DNA of 64,000 nucleotides from Actinomycetes bacterium (GCA_024637115.1 JAGXFU010000005.1:250001-314000), one strand, 5' to 3'; shown: positions 17,096 to 26,320, numbered from the stretch's first letter. Notes: a model not told the origin generated them from the letters alone. Program-made: numbers and translations.

Positions 17096-17887
17096 ATGCC
17101 CTCACACGAACACACTCTCACCTGCTCCGTCACTGTGCTTGGCTCGGGATCTCAAGGCAACTCCATCGCCGTTCGCTGTGGTGACTCCACACTGCTTGTG
17201 GATGCCGGCTTCTCGGCGCGCGATACGATTCGTCGCCTCGATGCGTGCGGAATCGATGCTGCGAGCATCAACGCCATCCTGCTCACCCATGAGCACGGCG
17301 ACCATGTTCGCGGCATACGGGTACTGGCAAAGCGCCTGGATGTGCCAGTGTACGCGAGCCCCGGCACTCGCCGAGCGGCGAAACTCGAGGAGCTTGTGGA
17401 TGATCCACGAGACCTGCAACACGGCTACGCGGTGACGGTCGGCGAGTTCGAGGTTATCGCCTTTCGAACGTCGCACGATGCCGCCGATCCAGTAGGGCTG
17501 AGGTTCGAGTCCCGCGATGGAACGGTGATCGGAATTGCGACTGACACCGGTGAATTCACTCCCGAGGCGTGCGAGGCGTTGACAGGATGCACGATTCTCG
17601 GGATTGAGAGCAACCACGACATCGACATGCTCACAAGCGGCCCGTACCCCTGGTTTCTCAAGCAACGGATCCTCTCTACCCGAGGGCATCTGTCTAACGT
17701 TGCTGCAGCAGAAGCGCTGGAGACGGTAGCGCACGACGGACTATCACAGGTCATCGCCTTGCATCTCTCAACAACCAACAACGAGGCACCTCGTGCCCGC
17801 ACGGCTCTCACGGGAGTGTTGAGTAGGCTGGAGCTGACGACACAGGTCGTGTGCGCCCACCAGAACACACCCCCCTCAGTGGAGTAG
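17096..17887 (+). CDS. Metallo-beta-lactamase fold hydrolase, YycJ/WalJ-like
   Basis: 263 aa starting VTVLGSGSQGNSIAV, LLVDAGFSARDT, then LTHEHGDHVRG (HxHxDH metal site near residue 63), SHDAADPVGLRF, ATDTGEFT and LGIESNHD. These motifs match the YycJ (VicX) group of metal-dependent phosphodiesterase/exonuclease-like enzymes. It has no WalRK neighbours here, so its partner is unknown. Confidence 0.85.
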   Translation: MPSHEHTLTCSVTVLGSGSQGNSIAVRCGDSTLLVDAGFSARDTIRRLDACGIDAASINAILLTHEHGDHVRGIRVLAKRLDVPVYASPGTRRAAKLEELVDDPRDLQHGYAVTVGEFEVIAFRTSHDAADPVGLRFESRDGTVIGIATDTGEFTPEACEALTGCTILGIESNHDIDMLTSGPYPWFLKQRILSTRGHLSNVAAAEALETVAHDGLSQVIALHLSTTNNEAPRARTALTGVLSRLELTTQVVCAHQNTPPSVE

Positions 17888-17898
17888 TCGGCGACTGA

Positions 17899-17928
17899 TT
17901 GCGTCCAGATTCGTTCAGGTTCTATAAT
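17899..17928 (+). promoter_or_regulatory. Sigma-70-type promoter for the DUF1284 gene
   Basis: TTGCGT (17899-17904) and a perfect TATAAT (17923-17928) are 18 bases apart, about 40 bases before the GTG start, in an AT-rich patch. Confidence 0.55.
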
Positions 17929-17970
17929 AATTCAACACATATCTAACCTGCGACGGACCCTGGGGGCTCT

Positions 17971-18387
17971 GTGGACGTCAACTCAGCTTGTCCCACCATT
18001 CGAGGACACCACCTCTTCTGTATGCAGTTCTCGCATGGTAAGAGCTACTCCGCTGAATTCGCGGTGAACTTGCTGCGTGTCATTGGACGGATTGAGGAAG
18101 TCGGCGGCCTGGTCACACGCGGTCGCGATGACATCTGTGCGGCATGTCCCAATCCGATCGCACACGAAACCTGCTCGATTGCGAAAGTGGGAGACGTAGG
18201 CATCAAGCAACTCGATGAAGTTGCTCTCCAGCTTCTCGGGATGCACATTGGCGATCACATCGCGCCTGGGATTCTCAAAGACAGAGTCTCGGCAGCTGCG
18301 CGAGAGTGGCAGACCGTGGCCTGCGCCGGGTGCGAGTGGCGCGACACATGCGCGCCCATGATCAAGTTGGCGGCACTCCCCGCCTAG
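17971..18387 (+). CDS. DUF1284 family cysteine-rich protein
   Basis: 138 aa beginning with RGHHLFCMQFSHGKSYS..F..N, the recognisable DUF1284 signature. It has cysteines in CAACPNP, HETCSIAK and CAGCEWRDTC, likely a metal or Fe-S site. GTG start at 17971. The last 4 bases overlap the convergent btuD gene. The family's biochemical function is unknown to me. Confidence 0.8.
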   Translation: MDVNSACPTIRGHHLFCMQFSHGKSYSAEFAVNLLRVIGRIEEVGGLVTRGRDDICAACPNPIAHETCSIAKVGDVGIKQLDEVALQLLGMHIGDHIAPGILKDRVSAAAREWQTVACAGCEWRDTCAPMIKLAALPA

Positions 18388-19685
18388 GGTCGTTCGTCTG
18401 ACTCCAGCATCCCACGAATCATGCCGAGCACGTCGGCATCGCTTGGAGCTGACACAGAATCAGCCTGACCTGCGAGTCTCTCCCACACCTTAGTCGCCGC
18501 ACCATCAGCGAAATCCCGGTCGGCATCGAACTCTCCCAGAAGCAACGTTGGCCCTGCGGCGCGTTCTACAACCTCGAGATTCGCCAGGTTTCCACTCCCG
18601 AAGGGTACGTCACACACGACCCTGAGGCGTGCCTGATGCGCAAGCCGTTCCACCTCGCGAGTCTGTTCTCCTGACAACAGCCCGAACGGCGGAAGCTCCA
18701 CGAATTCGACACCCAGGGCCTCGGCGACTGAACGATCGACGTCCCCCCGACTGAGCGCACACGCGGTGACACGGTAGCCGTCGAGCACGAGACGACGCAT
18801 GAGCGTTGCGCCGCTGCCGGAACCGCAGAGCACAAACACCGTTTCGCGGTAGGGAGTCACCGCTGACTGCTCGCGGACAACCGGCGTGATGCTCACCGTC
18901 CCCGTGACCGGATCGGTTCCCACAACAGCACGCACTGCAAAGACCTCACGGAGATGCTGAGGAGTGAGTACTTCCGGCGGTGTACCGCAGACCCGTATCT
19001 CGCCGCTCGCCACGATCGCCAATCGATCGCTGTAGCGCGCAGCCAGGTCGAGATCGTGGAAGACGCCAAGTACCGCGAGGCCATCCTCGGCAAGATCGCG
19101 AACCAGATCGAGCACCTGGAGCCGATGATTGAGATCGAGGTGGCTCGTGGGTTCGTCGAGCAGGAGCACTTGAGGTTCCTGGGCGAGTGCCTGTGCGAGG
19201 GTGAGGCGCTGCAAATCGCCGCCGGAGAGCGTGTTGACCGCTTCGGGAGCCAGGCGGGTCGTATCGGTCAGGTCCATGACCCGCTCGATGATCGCTCCGT
19301 CGGCCGGACTCTCGTGGGTGAGGCGACCCAGATGAGCGTGACGCCCCATAGCAACGAACTCGCGCGCCGTGAACGAGAAGATCGCGGGCGGAGACTGTGG
19401 CACCACGCCAACGATCCGCGCACGAGCAGGGGCGTCGAGCGCGTCGTGGGCGATCCCGGCAATCTGCAGACTGCCGGCGAGCAGACGAGCTCCTCCGGTG
19501 ATGGTCTTGAGCAGCGTGGACTTGCCGGCCCCGTTAGGACCGATCAGCCCGACCAGTTCACCTCGGCCGACCTCAAGGGACACACCGCTCACGATAGGCG
19601 TCTCTCCATAGCCCACCGTTGCCCGGGAGAAACGTAGTCCCGGGGCAGCCGGGTCGGTACTCATGGTCGGTCGCGCCGCGCTCAT
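18384..19685 (-). CDS. btuD: Corrinoid/iron-chelate ABC transporter ATPase with extra C-terminal domain
   Basis: Residues about 20-255 are a FecE/BtuD ATPase: GPNGAGKSTLLKTITGG, LSGGDLQRLTLAQAL, VLLLDEPTSHLD, GVFHDLDLAARYSDR. About 165 further residues follow: a Rossmann-like VFVLCGSGSGATLMRRLV, RVTACALSRGDVDRSVAEAL and VVCDVPFGSGNLAN. This second domain is not needed for ATPase function and I do not recognise it securely. ATG at 19685 overlaps the permease stop (ATGA). Cobalamin specificity comes from the riboswitch upstream of the operon. Confidence 0.88.
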   Translation of the reverse strand: MSAARPTMSTDPAAPGLRFSRATVGYGETPIVSGVSLEVGRGELVGLIGPNGAGKSTLLKTITGGARLLAGSLQIAGIAHDALDAPARARIVGVVPQSPPAIFSFTAREFVAMGRHAHLGRLTHESPADGAIIERVMDLTDTTRLAPEAVNTLSGGDLQRLTLAQALAQEPQVLLLDEPTSHLDLNHRLQVLDLVRDLAEDGLAVLGVFHDLDLAARYSDRLAIVASGEIRVCGTPPEVLTPQHLREVFAVRAVVGTDPVTGTVSITPVVREQSAVTPYRETVFVLCGSGSGATLMRRLVLDGYRVTACALSRGDVDRSVAEALGVEFVELPPFGLLSGEQTREVERLAHQARLRVVCDVPFGSGNLANLEVVERAAGPTLLLGEFDADRDFADGAATKVWERLAGQADSVSAPSDADVLGMIRGMLESDERP

Positions 19686-20704
19686 GTTCGATCTCCTCCC
19701 CGCACGAGGAGCCACACAAAGAAGGGTCCGCCGGTAAGCGCAGTCACGATGCCGACCGGAATCTCGACCGGAGCAAGAATCGTGCGGGCAACGAGGTCGG
19801 CAAGCACCATCACGGTCGCCCCACCAAGCACAGAGGCGGGTAGCAGCATTCGGTGATCGGGGCCCAGCACAAGGCGGACCATGTGCGGAACCATGAGACC
19901 GACAAAACCAATGAGACCTGAGACCGCCACGGCGGCCGCAACCAGGAGCGAACCGCTCGCGAGGACCCGTCGCTTGAGTCGTTCGATGTCGACACCCAGC
20001 TGCTCGGCACGATCATCGCCGAGCAACATGAGGTTGAGAGACCGGCGATCGAGCATGGGAAGGATGCCGCCCAGGAGGAACATGGGCGTGACAGCCCAGA
20101 TGTAGGGCCACGACGAGCCCGAGAGCCCGCCCATCATCCAGAACACGAGGGTAGCCATCGACTCACGTGCGAACAGCATGATGAAGGACGTGAGCGCGGC
20201 GAGCGTGTATGAGATCGCCACACCCGAGAGGAGCAGCGACGCCGTGTCGAGTCGCCCGTGTGTGGCCGCAAGACGGGTCACCAGGAGAATGGTGAGGGCC
20301 GCTCCCACGAATGCGCCGGCCGGCACACCCACATAGCGAAGCGCGGTCGCCTCGGCAGTCAGGACGAATACGATCATCGTGCCGAGCCCTGCGCCACTCG
20401 AAACGCCGAGGATGTAGGGGTCGGCGAGCGCATTGCGAAAGAGGGCCTGATACAGCACGCCGGCGCCGGACAGGCACGCTCCCACGAGCGCGGCGAGGAT
20501 CACGCGCGGCAGGCGAACGTCGACTACGAGCGCATCGCGTGTTCCACTCATAGATCCTGACAGCCCACGTCCCATCGAGGCGATGATCTCGCCTGGCGGA
20601 ACCGCGACCGCCCCGAACCCGATTCCGGCGAGCATCGCGAGTAAGAGTGCGGCGATCAGCACTCCATATACAACCGATGGGCGAGAACGGGTCGGGGCGG
20701 ACAC
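19682..20704 (-). CDS. btuC: Corrinoid ABC transporter permease (BtuC/FecD family)
   Basis: 340-aa polytopic protein with about ten hydrophobic spans. Typical family motifs: LPRVILAALVGACLSGAGVLYQALFRNALADPYILG and, near the C-terminus, GLIGFVGLMVPHMVRL. GTG start, 10 bases after the btuF stop. It forms the channel for BtuF-delivered corrinoid. Confidence 0.93.
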   Translation of the reverse strand: MSAPTRSRPSVVYGVLIAALLLAMLAGIGFGAVAVPPGEIIASMGRGLSGSMSGTRDALVVDVRLPRVILAALVGACLSGAGVLYQALFRNALADPYILGVSSGAGLGTMIVFVLTAEATALRYVGVPAGAFVGAALTILLVTRLAATHGRLDTASLLLSGVAISYTLAALTSFIMLFARESMATLVFWMMGGLSGSSWPYIWAVTPMFLLGGILPMLDRRSLNLMLLGDDRAEQLGVDIERLKRRVLASGSLLVAAAVAVSGLIGFVGLMVPHMVRLVLGPDHRMLLPASVLGGATVMVLADLVARTILAPVEIPVGIVTALTGGPFFVWLLVRGGDRT

Positions 20705-20714
20705 GGGCTATTCC

Positions 20715-21659
20715 CTACTCCTCGAACAGTTCGGGATGAAGCGCGACCGCGATGGAGCCCAGACCCTCGACCACGCGCGGTCCGGGGCGGCTCACAAGGT
20801 TGTCATCGAGCACGACCACGCGGCTATTCTTGACCGCACTGAGCGAGTCGAAACCGGGACGAGCGGCAAGCGCATCCGGGTCGCTCATTGAGCCGAGAGT
20901 CGCGAGGTACACAGTCGGGTCATCCTCAAGCAACTGCTCAAGGGAGTATGCGACCCAGCCTGGATCGGTCACGACGTTGGTTCCGCCAGCAGCCTTGATC
21001 AGGTCGTCGAGCAGTGTTCCCGAGCCAGCGGTGAACAGCGGATCCTGAGCGATCTCAATGAAGCAGGGAACCGTGTCGACCTGCGCCACCGTCTCTTTGA
21101 TGAAGTCGACGCCGGCTGTCATATCCGCCACGGTCGCCTCGGCCTCAACGGTCGCGCCGGTAACAGCGCCTACCATCTCGATAGCCGCATAGAGCTGCTC
21201 GAGATTCTGCGGGTCGACCGCGACAACGATCGCGCCAATGGCCTCCAGCTGCTCGATCACATCGGTCTGCACGCCGGTGGTCGCGAGCACGAGATCGGGT
21301 TCTACTGCGGCAACGGCCTCGATGTTGGGACCAACGAAGTCGCCGACCTTCTCGATGTCAGCTACCTCGGCCGGATAGTCGCAGAAGCTCGTCACGCCAA
21401 CGAGGCGGTCGATCAGCCCGAGTTCGGCTACGATCTCGGTGTTCGCGGGCGCGAGCGACACGATTCGCATCGGCTCGGACTCGACGGTCACCTCGCGACC
21501 AGCGTCATCGGTCACGGTGACGGGGAATGCGGCGACAGCCTCTGAAGACGGCTGCTCCGCAGCGGGCTCCTCGGCAGATGTGGAACATCCTGCGAGTGTG
21601 AACGCACAGAGTGCCACCACCAGAAGCAATGCCGTGCCGATCCTGAAACGCTTGTTCAT
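20715..21659 (-). CDS. btuF: Corrinoid-binding lipoprotein BtuF-like
   Basis: 314 aa, lipoprotein signal (CAFTLAGCSTS) followed by a FecB/BtuF fold: VTDDAGREVTVESEPMRIVSLAPANTEIVAELGL, LVGVTSFCDYPAEV and PDLVLATTG. It captures corrinoid outside the membrane. First gene of the operon, directly downstream of the cobalamin riboswitch and terminator. Confidence 0.92.
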   Translation of the reverse strand: MNKRFRIGTALLLVVALCAFTLAGCSTSAEEPAAEQPSSEAVAAFPVTVTDDAGREVTVESEPMRIVSLAPANTEIVAELGLIDRLVGVTSFCDYPAEVADIEKVGDFVGPNIEAVAAVEPDLVLATTGVQTDVIEQLEAIGAIVVAVDPQNLEQLYAAIEMVGAVTGATVEAEATVADMTAGVDFIKETVAQVDTVPCFIEIAQDPLFTAGSGTLLDDLIKAAGGTNVVTDPGWVAYSLEQLLEDDPTVYLATLGSMSDPDALAARPGFDSLSAVKNSRVVVLDDNLVSRPGPRVVEGLGSIAVALHPELFEE

Positions 21660-21700
21660 TCGATCTCTCCCTTACCTGTCGTGCGGCCGCTCGCATACGC

Positions 21701-21731
21701 AAAAGGACCCGCTCATCTGGAGCAGGTCCTT
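21701..21731 (-). terminator. Riboswitch-linked intrinsic terminator upstream of btuF
   Basis: Leftwards, GGACCTGCTC and GAGCGGGTCC form a 10-bp stem (one G-U) over a CAGAT loop, followed by TTTT. Lying between the cobalamin riboswitch and btuF, it is the likely transcriptional expression platform. Confidence 0.85.
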
Positions 21732-21820
21732 CGGGTATCGGCGGAATGTGATCTTAGACGGGACTCGAATCGGGTCCGCGTCACGATCCCAGCCTCGTTA
21801 CCTCGAAGGCCGCATCGCTC

Positions 21821-21976
21821 GTTGCCCGGCAGGTCTCCTGACTTGCGAGCATGTGGTTCGCTCGCTTCACAGTGGCGGGTCCGTGCCGGAATCTCACCGG
21901 CTTCCCTTTGGTAGCCCCCTTGCCAAGGAGTGTCATCGCTCTCGCAAGACACGCTCAGTGGGGACACCAGGCAACG
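21821..21976 (-). ncRNA. Cobalamin riboswitch
   Basis: Leftwards it contains the B12 box AGTCAGGAGACCTGCC (near 21827-21843), the GGGAAGCCGGTG...CCGGCACGGACCCGCCACTGTGA core, and an outer helix GTTGCC/GGGCAAC. It controls btuFCD, turning import off when adenosylcobalamin is abundant, with the hairpin at 21701-21731 as output. Confidence 0.95.
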
Positions 21977-22025
21977 TAGCTATTCGGTTGACGGTTGTGA
22001 TGATACGCGCGAAACGGCTCTGCGG

Positions 22026-22598
22026 CTAGAACAAACCCTCCAGTTCGAGCAACACCTCATGCGCATTCTCGTATACGTAGTCCTTGACGCTCATGTAGAA
22101 ACGAGGTGAGAGCGTGAGTCCCAGGACAGTAAGAGCCTCCACGAGCCGGTCAGCAAGCTCCTCATAGATGAACAGAAGCTCGACGGCCTTGGGATTGAGA
22201 ATCTCCTGGTCGGCGCTCGCGAGCTCAACCCTTCCCGCGACAGTCAGCAGCGCGATGCGCTGCACGGAGTTCCCTTCACCGAGAAACTCGATTCCAAAGA
22301 CACCGCCGTCGCAGTCGAATGCCATTCGAACGCCGTCCGTTGAGGACTCATAGCCCAGGATGCGCCGAAGCATGCCGAGCTCCCAAGGGACGGCAAACGG
22401 TGGAATCGGCAGCTCGGCGATGAGTTCTCGGATGTTGGCGATGTGCACGATGTCCCGCTCGGGGAGATGATCTCCAAGAAGGGTGACCGCAAGATTCGCC
22501 TCGGCTCGCGAGCGTGAGTTGAGCAGCACGCGCACCAACTCGCCGCTGTCGCCGGCCGCATGGACGGCCATCTCACTCACGATTCTGCGTGTCGCCAT
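22026..22598 (-). CDS. Hypothetical protein
   Basis: 190 aa, no signal peptide or membrane span, acidic, ending LLELEGLF. It looks like a single alpha/beta protein: helical start (MATRRIVSEMAVHAAG), then a beta-rich middle (VRMAFDCDGGVFGIEFLGEG, RIALLTVAGRVELA) and helices. I recognise no family. AGGTGGG precedes the ATG at 22598. It stands alone between the cobalamin riboswitch and a divergent ferredoxin gene. Confidence 0.7.
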   Translation of the reverse strand: MATRRIVSEMAVHAAGDSGELVRVLLNSRSRAEANLAVTLLGDHLPERDIVHIANIRELIAELPIPPFAVPWELGMLRRILGYESSTDGVRMAFDCDGGVFGIEFLGEGNSVQRIALLTVAGRVELASADQEILNPKAVELLFIYEELADRLVEALTVLGLTLSPRFYMSVKDYVYENAHEVLLELEGLF

Positions 22599-22774
22599 CT
22601 CGCCCACCTGCCGGGAGTTGCACGATATCTTCTACTCAAGGCATCGGCGGGTAGCCCTGATAGTCTGATAGCGCGCCCGACGAACGGACACGCTGCATCG
22701 CGAATCCGCGCAGTGCGTGCGGTACCATGTGACGTGCGTCATACACGCTACCGTTCGGTGATACCGGAGATTAC

Positions 22775-23614
22775 ATGTGCCAGTTCTGCGTGCAGCACGG
22801 TGACGGCAAGACCTGGTATCTCCAGGCGGAGAACTACGTAGCCGACCTGGAATCAGATCTTGAACGTCGCGGCTACATGATCGACTTCGTCCAGGGGTTC
22901 GACCAGATGCGGTCGCGCGCCCGGGTGGCGACCCGTTTGCTCGACAAGGCGCCGCGTCCGATTCACCGCATGGTGGCCAAGCGAGTCAACACCGGTCAGC
23001 AGACTCACCACTTTGGACAGCCGGTGCCGATCGAAGAATGCGAACGCATATTCGACCTGGCGACCTCGATCGTGCGACTCCCGTGCGTCTGCCGAACCGC
23101 CGCCGGCAGCCGCGACGACGGAGTATGTCTCGCGGTTACCGTGAGTCCTATCGATTCAACACTCGCTGAAGCATTCAAAGACTACACGGCAGGACCCGAC
23201 ACGCCTCAGATGGAGCGTCTCACCAAGGAGCAGGCGATGCTGCTCCTTGAGGACTGCGAGAACAACGGGCTCATGCACTCCGTGTGGACGTTCATGACCC
23301 CCATGATCGGCGCGATCTGCAACTGCGACATCTCAAGCGGATGCATGGCGATGGATATGACGCTCAACCACGACCTCAAGGTGATGTGGCGTGGCGAGTA
23401 CGTCATCGAACTCGCCGAGGAGACCTGCACCGGCTGCGGCGTGTGCAGCACGCTGTGCCCCTTCAATGCGATCGACTTCGACCGCGCTGCACGACGCGTG
23501 TCGGTGCGCCAGGAAGACTGCTACGGCTGCGGCGTGTGCAGGGCTAAGTGTCGACCCTCATCGCTCACACTCGTTGCCCGTACTTCTGTGCCCACGGTGG
23601 CACGCCAATGGTGA
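22775..23614 (+). CDS. Large ferredoxin with C-terminal 2[4Fe-4S] domain
   Basis: 279 aa. The last about 60 residues have two ferredoxin motifs, CTGCGVCSTLCP and CYGCGVCRAKC. The N-terminal 210 residues contain more cysteines (MCQFC at the start, LPCVCRTAAG, AICNCDISSGC) and could hold another cofactor. I do not recognise the N-terminal domain. The stop overlaps crcB by 7 bases. Probably an electron carrier or part of an oxidoreductase; partner unknown. Confidence 0.8.
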   Translation: MCQFCVQHGDGKTWYLQAENYVADLESDLERRGYMIDFVQGFDQMRSRARVATRLLDKAPRPIHRMVAKRVNTGQQTHHFGQPVPIEECERIFDLATSIVRLPCVCRTAAGSRDDGVCLAVTVSPIDSTLAEAFKDYTAGPDTPQMERLTKEQAMLLLEDCENNGLMHSVWTFMTPMIGAICNCDISSGCMAMDMTLNHDLKVMWRGEYVIELAEETCTGCGVCSTLCPFNAIDFDRAARRVSVRQEDCYGCGVCRAKCRPSSLTLVARTSVPTVARQW

Positions 23615-23982
23615 ATGTGCTCGCCGTAGCCCTGGGTGGCGCAATCGGTGCCTCGCTGAGATATGCGATCGCTCAACTCATCGGGCCTCGCCTGCGGGCC
23701 GACTTCCCGCTCGCAACGCTCAGCGTGAACGTGGTCGGCGCATTTCTCCTCGGCATCGTCATGGCTTTGGCGGTAGAGCGTGGCGAGATCGGGCATTGGT
23801 GGCGTCTGTTCCTGAGCGTGGGGCTTCTCGGTGGTTTCACGACGTTCTCGACGTTCGCATTCGAGACAGTCGAGCTCGTCCACGAAGGTGCATACGCCGT
23901 CGCGTTGCTGAATGCAGCGGGCTCCGTGATCGCCGGTCTGCTGGCGGCTGTCGCCGGGCTCTACCTGGGACGGATGCTCTAG
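23608..23982 (+). CDS. crcB: Fluoride ion channel CrcB/Fluc
   Basis: 124-aa four-span membrane protein with GGAIGASLRYAIAQL, FPLATLSVNVVGAFLLG and the Fluc core GGFTTFSTFAFET. It exports fluoride as a dual-topology dimer. ATG at 23608 lies inside the ferredoxin stop region (7-base overlap). I saw no fluoride riboswitch. Confidence 0.93.
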   Translation: MVNVLAVALGGAIGASLRYAIAQLIGPRLRADFPLATLSVNVVGAFLLGIVMALAVERGEIGHWWRLFLSVGLLGGFTTFSTFAFETVELVHEGAYAVALLNAAGSVIAGLLAAVAGLYLGRML

Positions 23983-23986
23983 CAGG

Positions 23987-24652
23987 CTAGTCGGTGCGTG
24001 CAATCCGATCACGCACGAGCCATGCGAACAGACACATCGCCACGAACATGCACCCAACGATGCCAAAGAACGGCGTCTGTATCTCACTGCCCGAGTTCAG
24101 CACCGGATTGTCAGGGTGGAGCGACCGCGCTGCCGGGCTCGAGAGCACGATCCAGAGCCATATGCCCATCGTCGTGGCAAACGCGAAGTCGAGGAATGCG
24201 CGGATCTTGCGACTCTCAATGAGTGAATCAACGATCAGCACTATCGCAAGAATCGCAAGGAGCTGGAACTGGGCCATAAGGCGAGGGTCCTGGCGAATCA
24301 CGCTTATGGGAGCCTGGCTCGAGCCCGTGAAATCCCACGTCTGCATCGCGGCTGTCACACCAAGGAACGTGTTGGCGATCCACAGTGTTGCCGAGACGCC
24401 GCGAAAGCCCGCCGCCCAGCGATAAAGGTCCTCGCGACTGGATAGGACATACGCGAGGCCAAAGACGCCCGTCAATCCGAACGTCATCAGGTTCACCCAC
24501 GTCGAACCGCCGTGAAAGATGGGGAGGCGAACCTTATCGCCCAGACCCTCTACCGCGGGAATCGACCGGGTGAGCAGTAGTGCCGCCACAACGAACGCCA
24601 CGCCCAATACGAGGACCGCGATGCGGGCTCCAGGGCCGAGTGTGCGAGTCAT
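23987..24652 (-). CDS. Multi-span membrane protein, unknown function
   Basis: 221 aa with about six hydrophobic segments (VLVLGVAFVVAALLLT, VNLMTFGLTGVFGLAYVL, LLAILAIVLIVDSLI, GIVGCMFVAMCLFAWLV). ATG at 24652 has AAGGAG about 7 bases upstream, so I prefer it to the ATG at 24691. No family recognised. Confidence 0.75.
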   Translation of the reverse strand: MTRTLGPGARIAVLVLGVAFVVAALLLTRSIPAVEGLGDKVRLPIFHGGSTWVNLMTFGLTGVFGLAYVLSSREDLYRWAAGFRGVSATLWIANTFLGVTAAMQTWDFTGSSQAPISVIRQDPRLMAQFQLLAILAIVLIVDSLIESRKIRAFLDFAFATTMGIWLWIVLSSPAARSLHPDNPVLNSGSEIQTPFFGIVGCMFVAMCLFAWLVRDRIARTD

Positions 24653-24721
24653 GCGTGTCTCCTTGGCAGGTGAGTTCGGTACATCCGCCATTCTAGCAGG
24701 GCTCGTGTGTGAGCCGTCGCG

Positions 24722-25657
24722 CTAGGCGCTCAACGGAGTTGCGGAGGCGGGCTCGATCACAGGAATCGCCGGCTCGGGCATCGCGCTCGGCCGCGGCTGA
24801 CGCGCGGCTAGTGCAACGCCGAGCACGGACACAAGTCCGCCCGTGACCGCGAGCAGCGATGGGATCTCACCGAGCCACACCCACGCGACACCAAGGCCTA
24901 TCACGGGAATCGCATACAGAAAGCGAGCGGCCATGCCCGCCGGGAGCCCGGCTACCGCACGCGACCACATGACGTAGCTGATAGCTCCGGGAACCACTGC
25001 CATGTATGCCAACGAGAGAAGGCCGGCCGTCGGGGCGTTCGACAGCGCCGCAAGCGAACCCGGAGCCCACACCACAAACGGCAGCGCCCCCGCAACGACA
25101 GCATATGTCGTGACCTCGATGGGGCGATAACGCTTGAGCAGCGGCTTGCTCACCAGCACGTATCCTGCGAATGACGCCGCCGCCACGAGCACGAGACCGG
25201 CGTGCGGCAGCGAACCGCCAAACCCGCCCTTTGCCGAGCCGAGCATGACGATTCCAAGGGTGGATACCCCAAGGCCGATCCACGTCCACTTGTGCGTCTG
25301 GTCGTAGCCGATCCCGGCAGCAAGCAACGTGGTGAGCATGGGAGCGAGATTGATCAGGAACCCGGCGGACCCCGCCGTCAGGCCGACCTGCCCATTCGCG
25401 AGGGCGATCTGATAGACCGTGAAGCCGAGGAGACCGGCAGCGACGATCGCCGGGAGATCGCGACGTGCAGGCACGCGCGTACCTGTGGCAGCTCCGTATA
25501 CAAGAAGCAGTATCGCCGCGGCCCACCAGCGCAGAAAGACCAGGTGCCCCGGCGAGAAGTAGCCCAGGGTTGCCCGCAGGCTCGCAAACGTTGTGGACCA
25601 CATGAGAACCGTGGCCGCTACAGCGAGAATCGTGGGTACTCCGTAACGCTTGACCAT
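24722..25657 (-). CDS. DMT-superfamily transporter (EamA type)
   Basis: 311 aa, about ten hydrophobic spans in two EamA repeats: LMWSTTFASLRATL with FLRWWAAAILLL in the first half, and YVLVSKPLLKR...AISYVMWSRAV...IPVIGLGVAWVWLGE in the second. Probably exports or imports amino acids or related metabolites. Its divergent neighbour is an Lrp/AsnC regulator, 135 bases away, which commonly controls such exporters. Confidence 0.88.
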   Translation of the reverse strand: MVKRYGVPTILAVAATVLMWSTTFASLRATLGYFSPGHLVFLRWWAAAILLLVYGAATGTRVPARRDLPAIVAAGLLGFTVYQIALANGQVGLTAGSAGFLINLAPMLTTLLAAGIGYDQTHKWTWIGLGVSTLGIVMLGSAKGGFGGSLPHAGLVLVAAASFAGYVLVSKPLLKRYRPIEVTTYAVVAGALPFVVWAPGSLAALSNAPTAGLLSLAYMAVVPGAISYVMWSRAVAGLPAGMAARFLYAIPVIGLGVAWVWLGEIPSLLAVTGGLVSVLGVALAARQPRPSAMPEPAIPVIEPASATPLSA

Positions 25658-25792
25658 GCGCGGGTTGTCCTTTCGTACAATGCGTATGGCAAGGATACGA
25701 AGGTGGGCGCGCCCGCGGAATAGCATTTCGTTACCGCGGCGGCTGTGCTACATTGGTTTCGTTAGTTTGGGCGACCTCGGAGTTGGCATTCA

Positions 25793-26230
25793 ATGCCGGT
25801 GGATGCAATCGACAAGCAGATTCTCTCCTCCCTGCAGCTCGACGCGCGCATTCCCTACGCCGAACTCGGCAGACAGGTCGGTCTCACCGCTCCGGCGATC
25901 ACGGAACGCATTCGAAAGCTCGAGGCGTCCGGCGTTCTCACCGGATATCACGCCACGGTTGACCTGGGAAAAGCCGGCATGAAGCTCGTGGCTTTCGTGC
26001 GAATCACCGCGCCCGCGGAATTGGGCAGTCAACTCAAGGACATCGCCAGAGAATCACCCGAGGTTCTTGAGTTCCATCGGGTGACCGGAACCGAGGGTTT
26101 CGTTTTGAAAGTGGCCGTCCCATCAGTCGAGGGTCTCGAAAAGCTGATCCTCCGACTGCTGCCATTTGGGCAGACGACCACATCTATCGTTCTGTCATCT
26201 CCCGTCACCTGGAGGGAGATCGCCTTCTAG
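25793..26230 (+). CDS. Lrp/AsnC family transcriptional regulator
   Basis: 145 aa. The N-terminal helix-turn-helix is IDKQILSSLQLDARIPYAELGRQVGL..ITERIRKLE, followed by the RAM/Lrp ligand domain (VRITAPAELGSQL, EFHRVTGTEGFVLKVAV). Predicted DNA-binding sensor of an amino acid. Divergent arrangement suggests it controls the DMT transporter at 24722-25657. Confidence 0.92.
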   Translation: MPVDAIDKQILSSLQLDARIPYAELGRQVGLTAPAITERIRKLEASGVLTGYHATVDLGKAGMKLVAFVRITAPAELGSQLKDIARESPEVLEFHRVTGTEGFVLKVAVPSVEGLEKLILRLLPFGQTTTSIVLSSPVTWREIAF

Positions 26231-26320
26231 CGCTGGTGCGAGAGCCACGCCATTTGACATCGCCATCCTCACCAGGCCCGGACCGGTCCTTCACCGAGTC
26301 GCCGCGTCCGGGATATAGGA

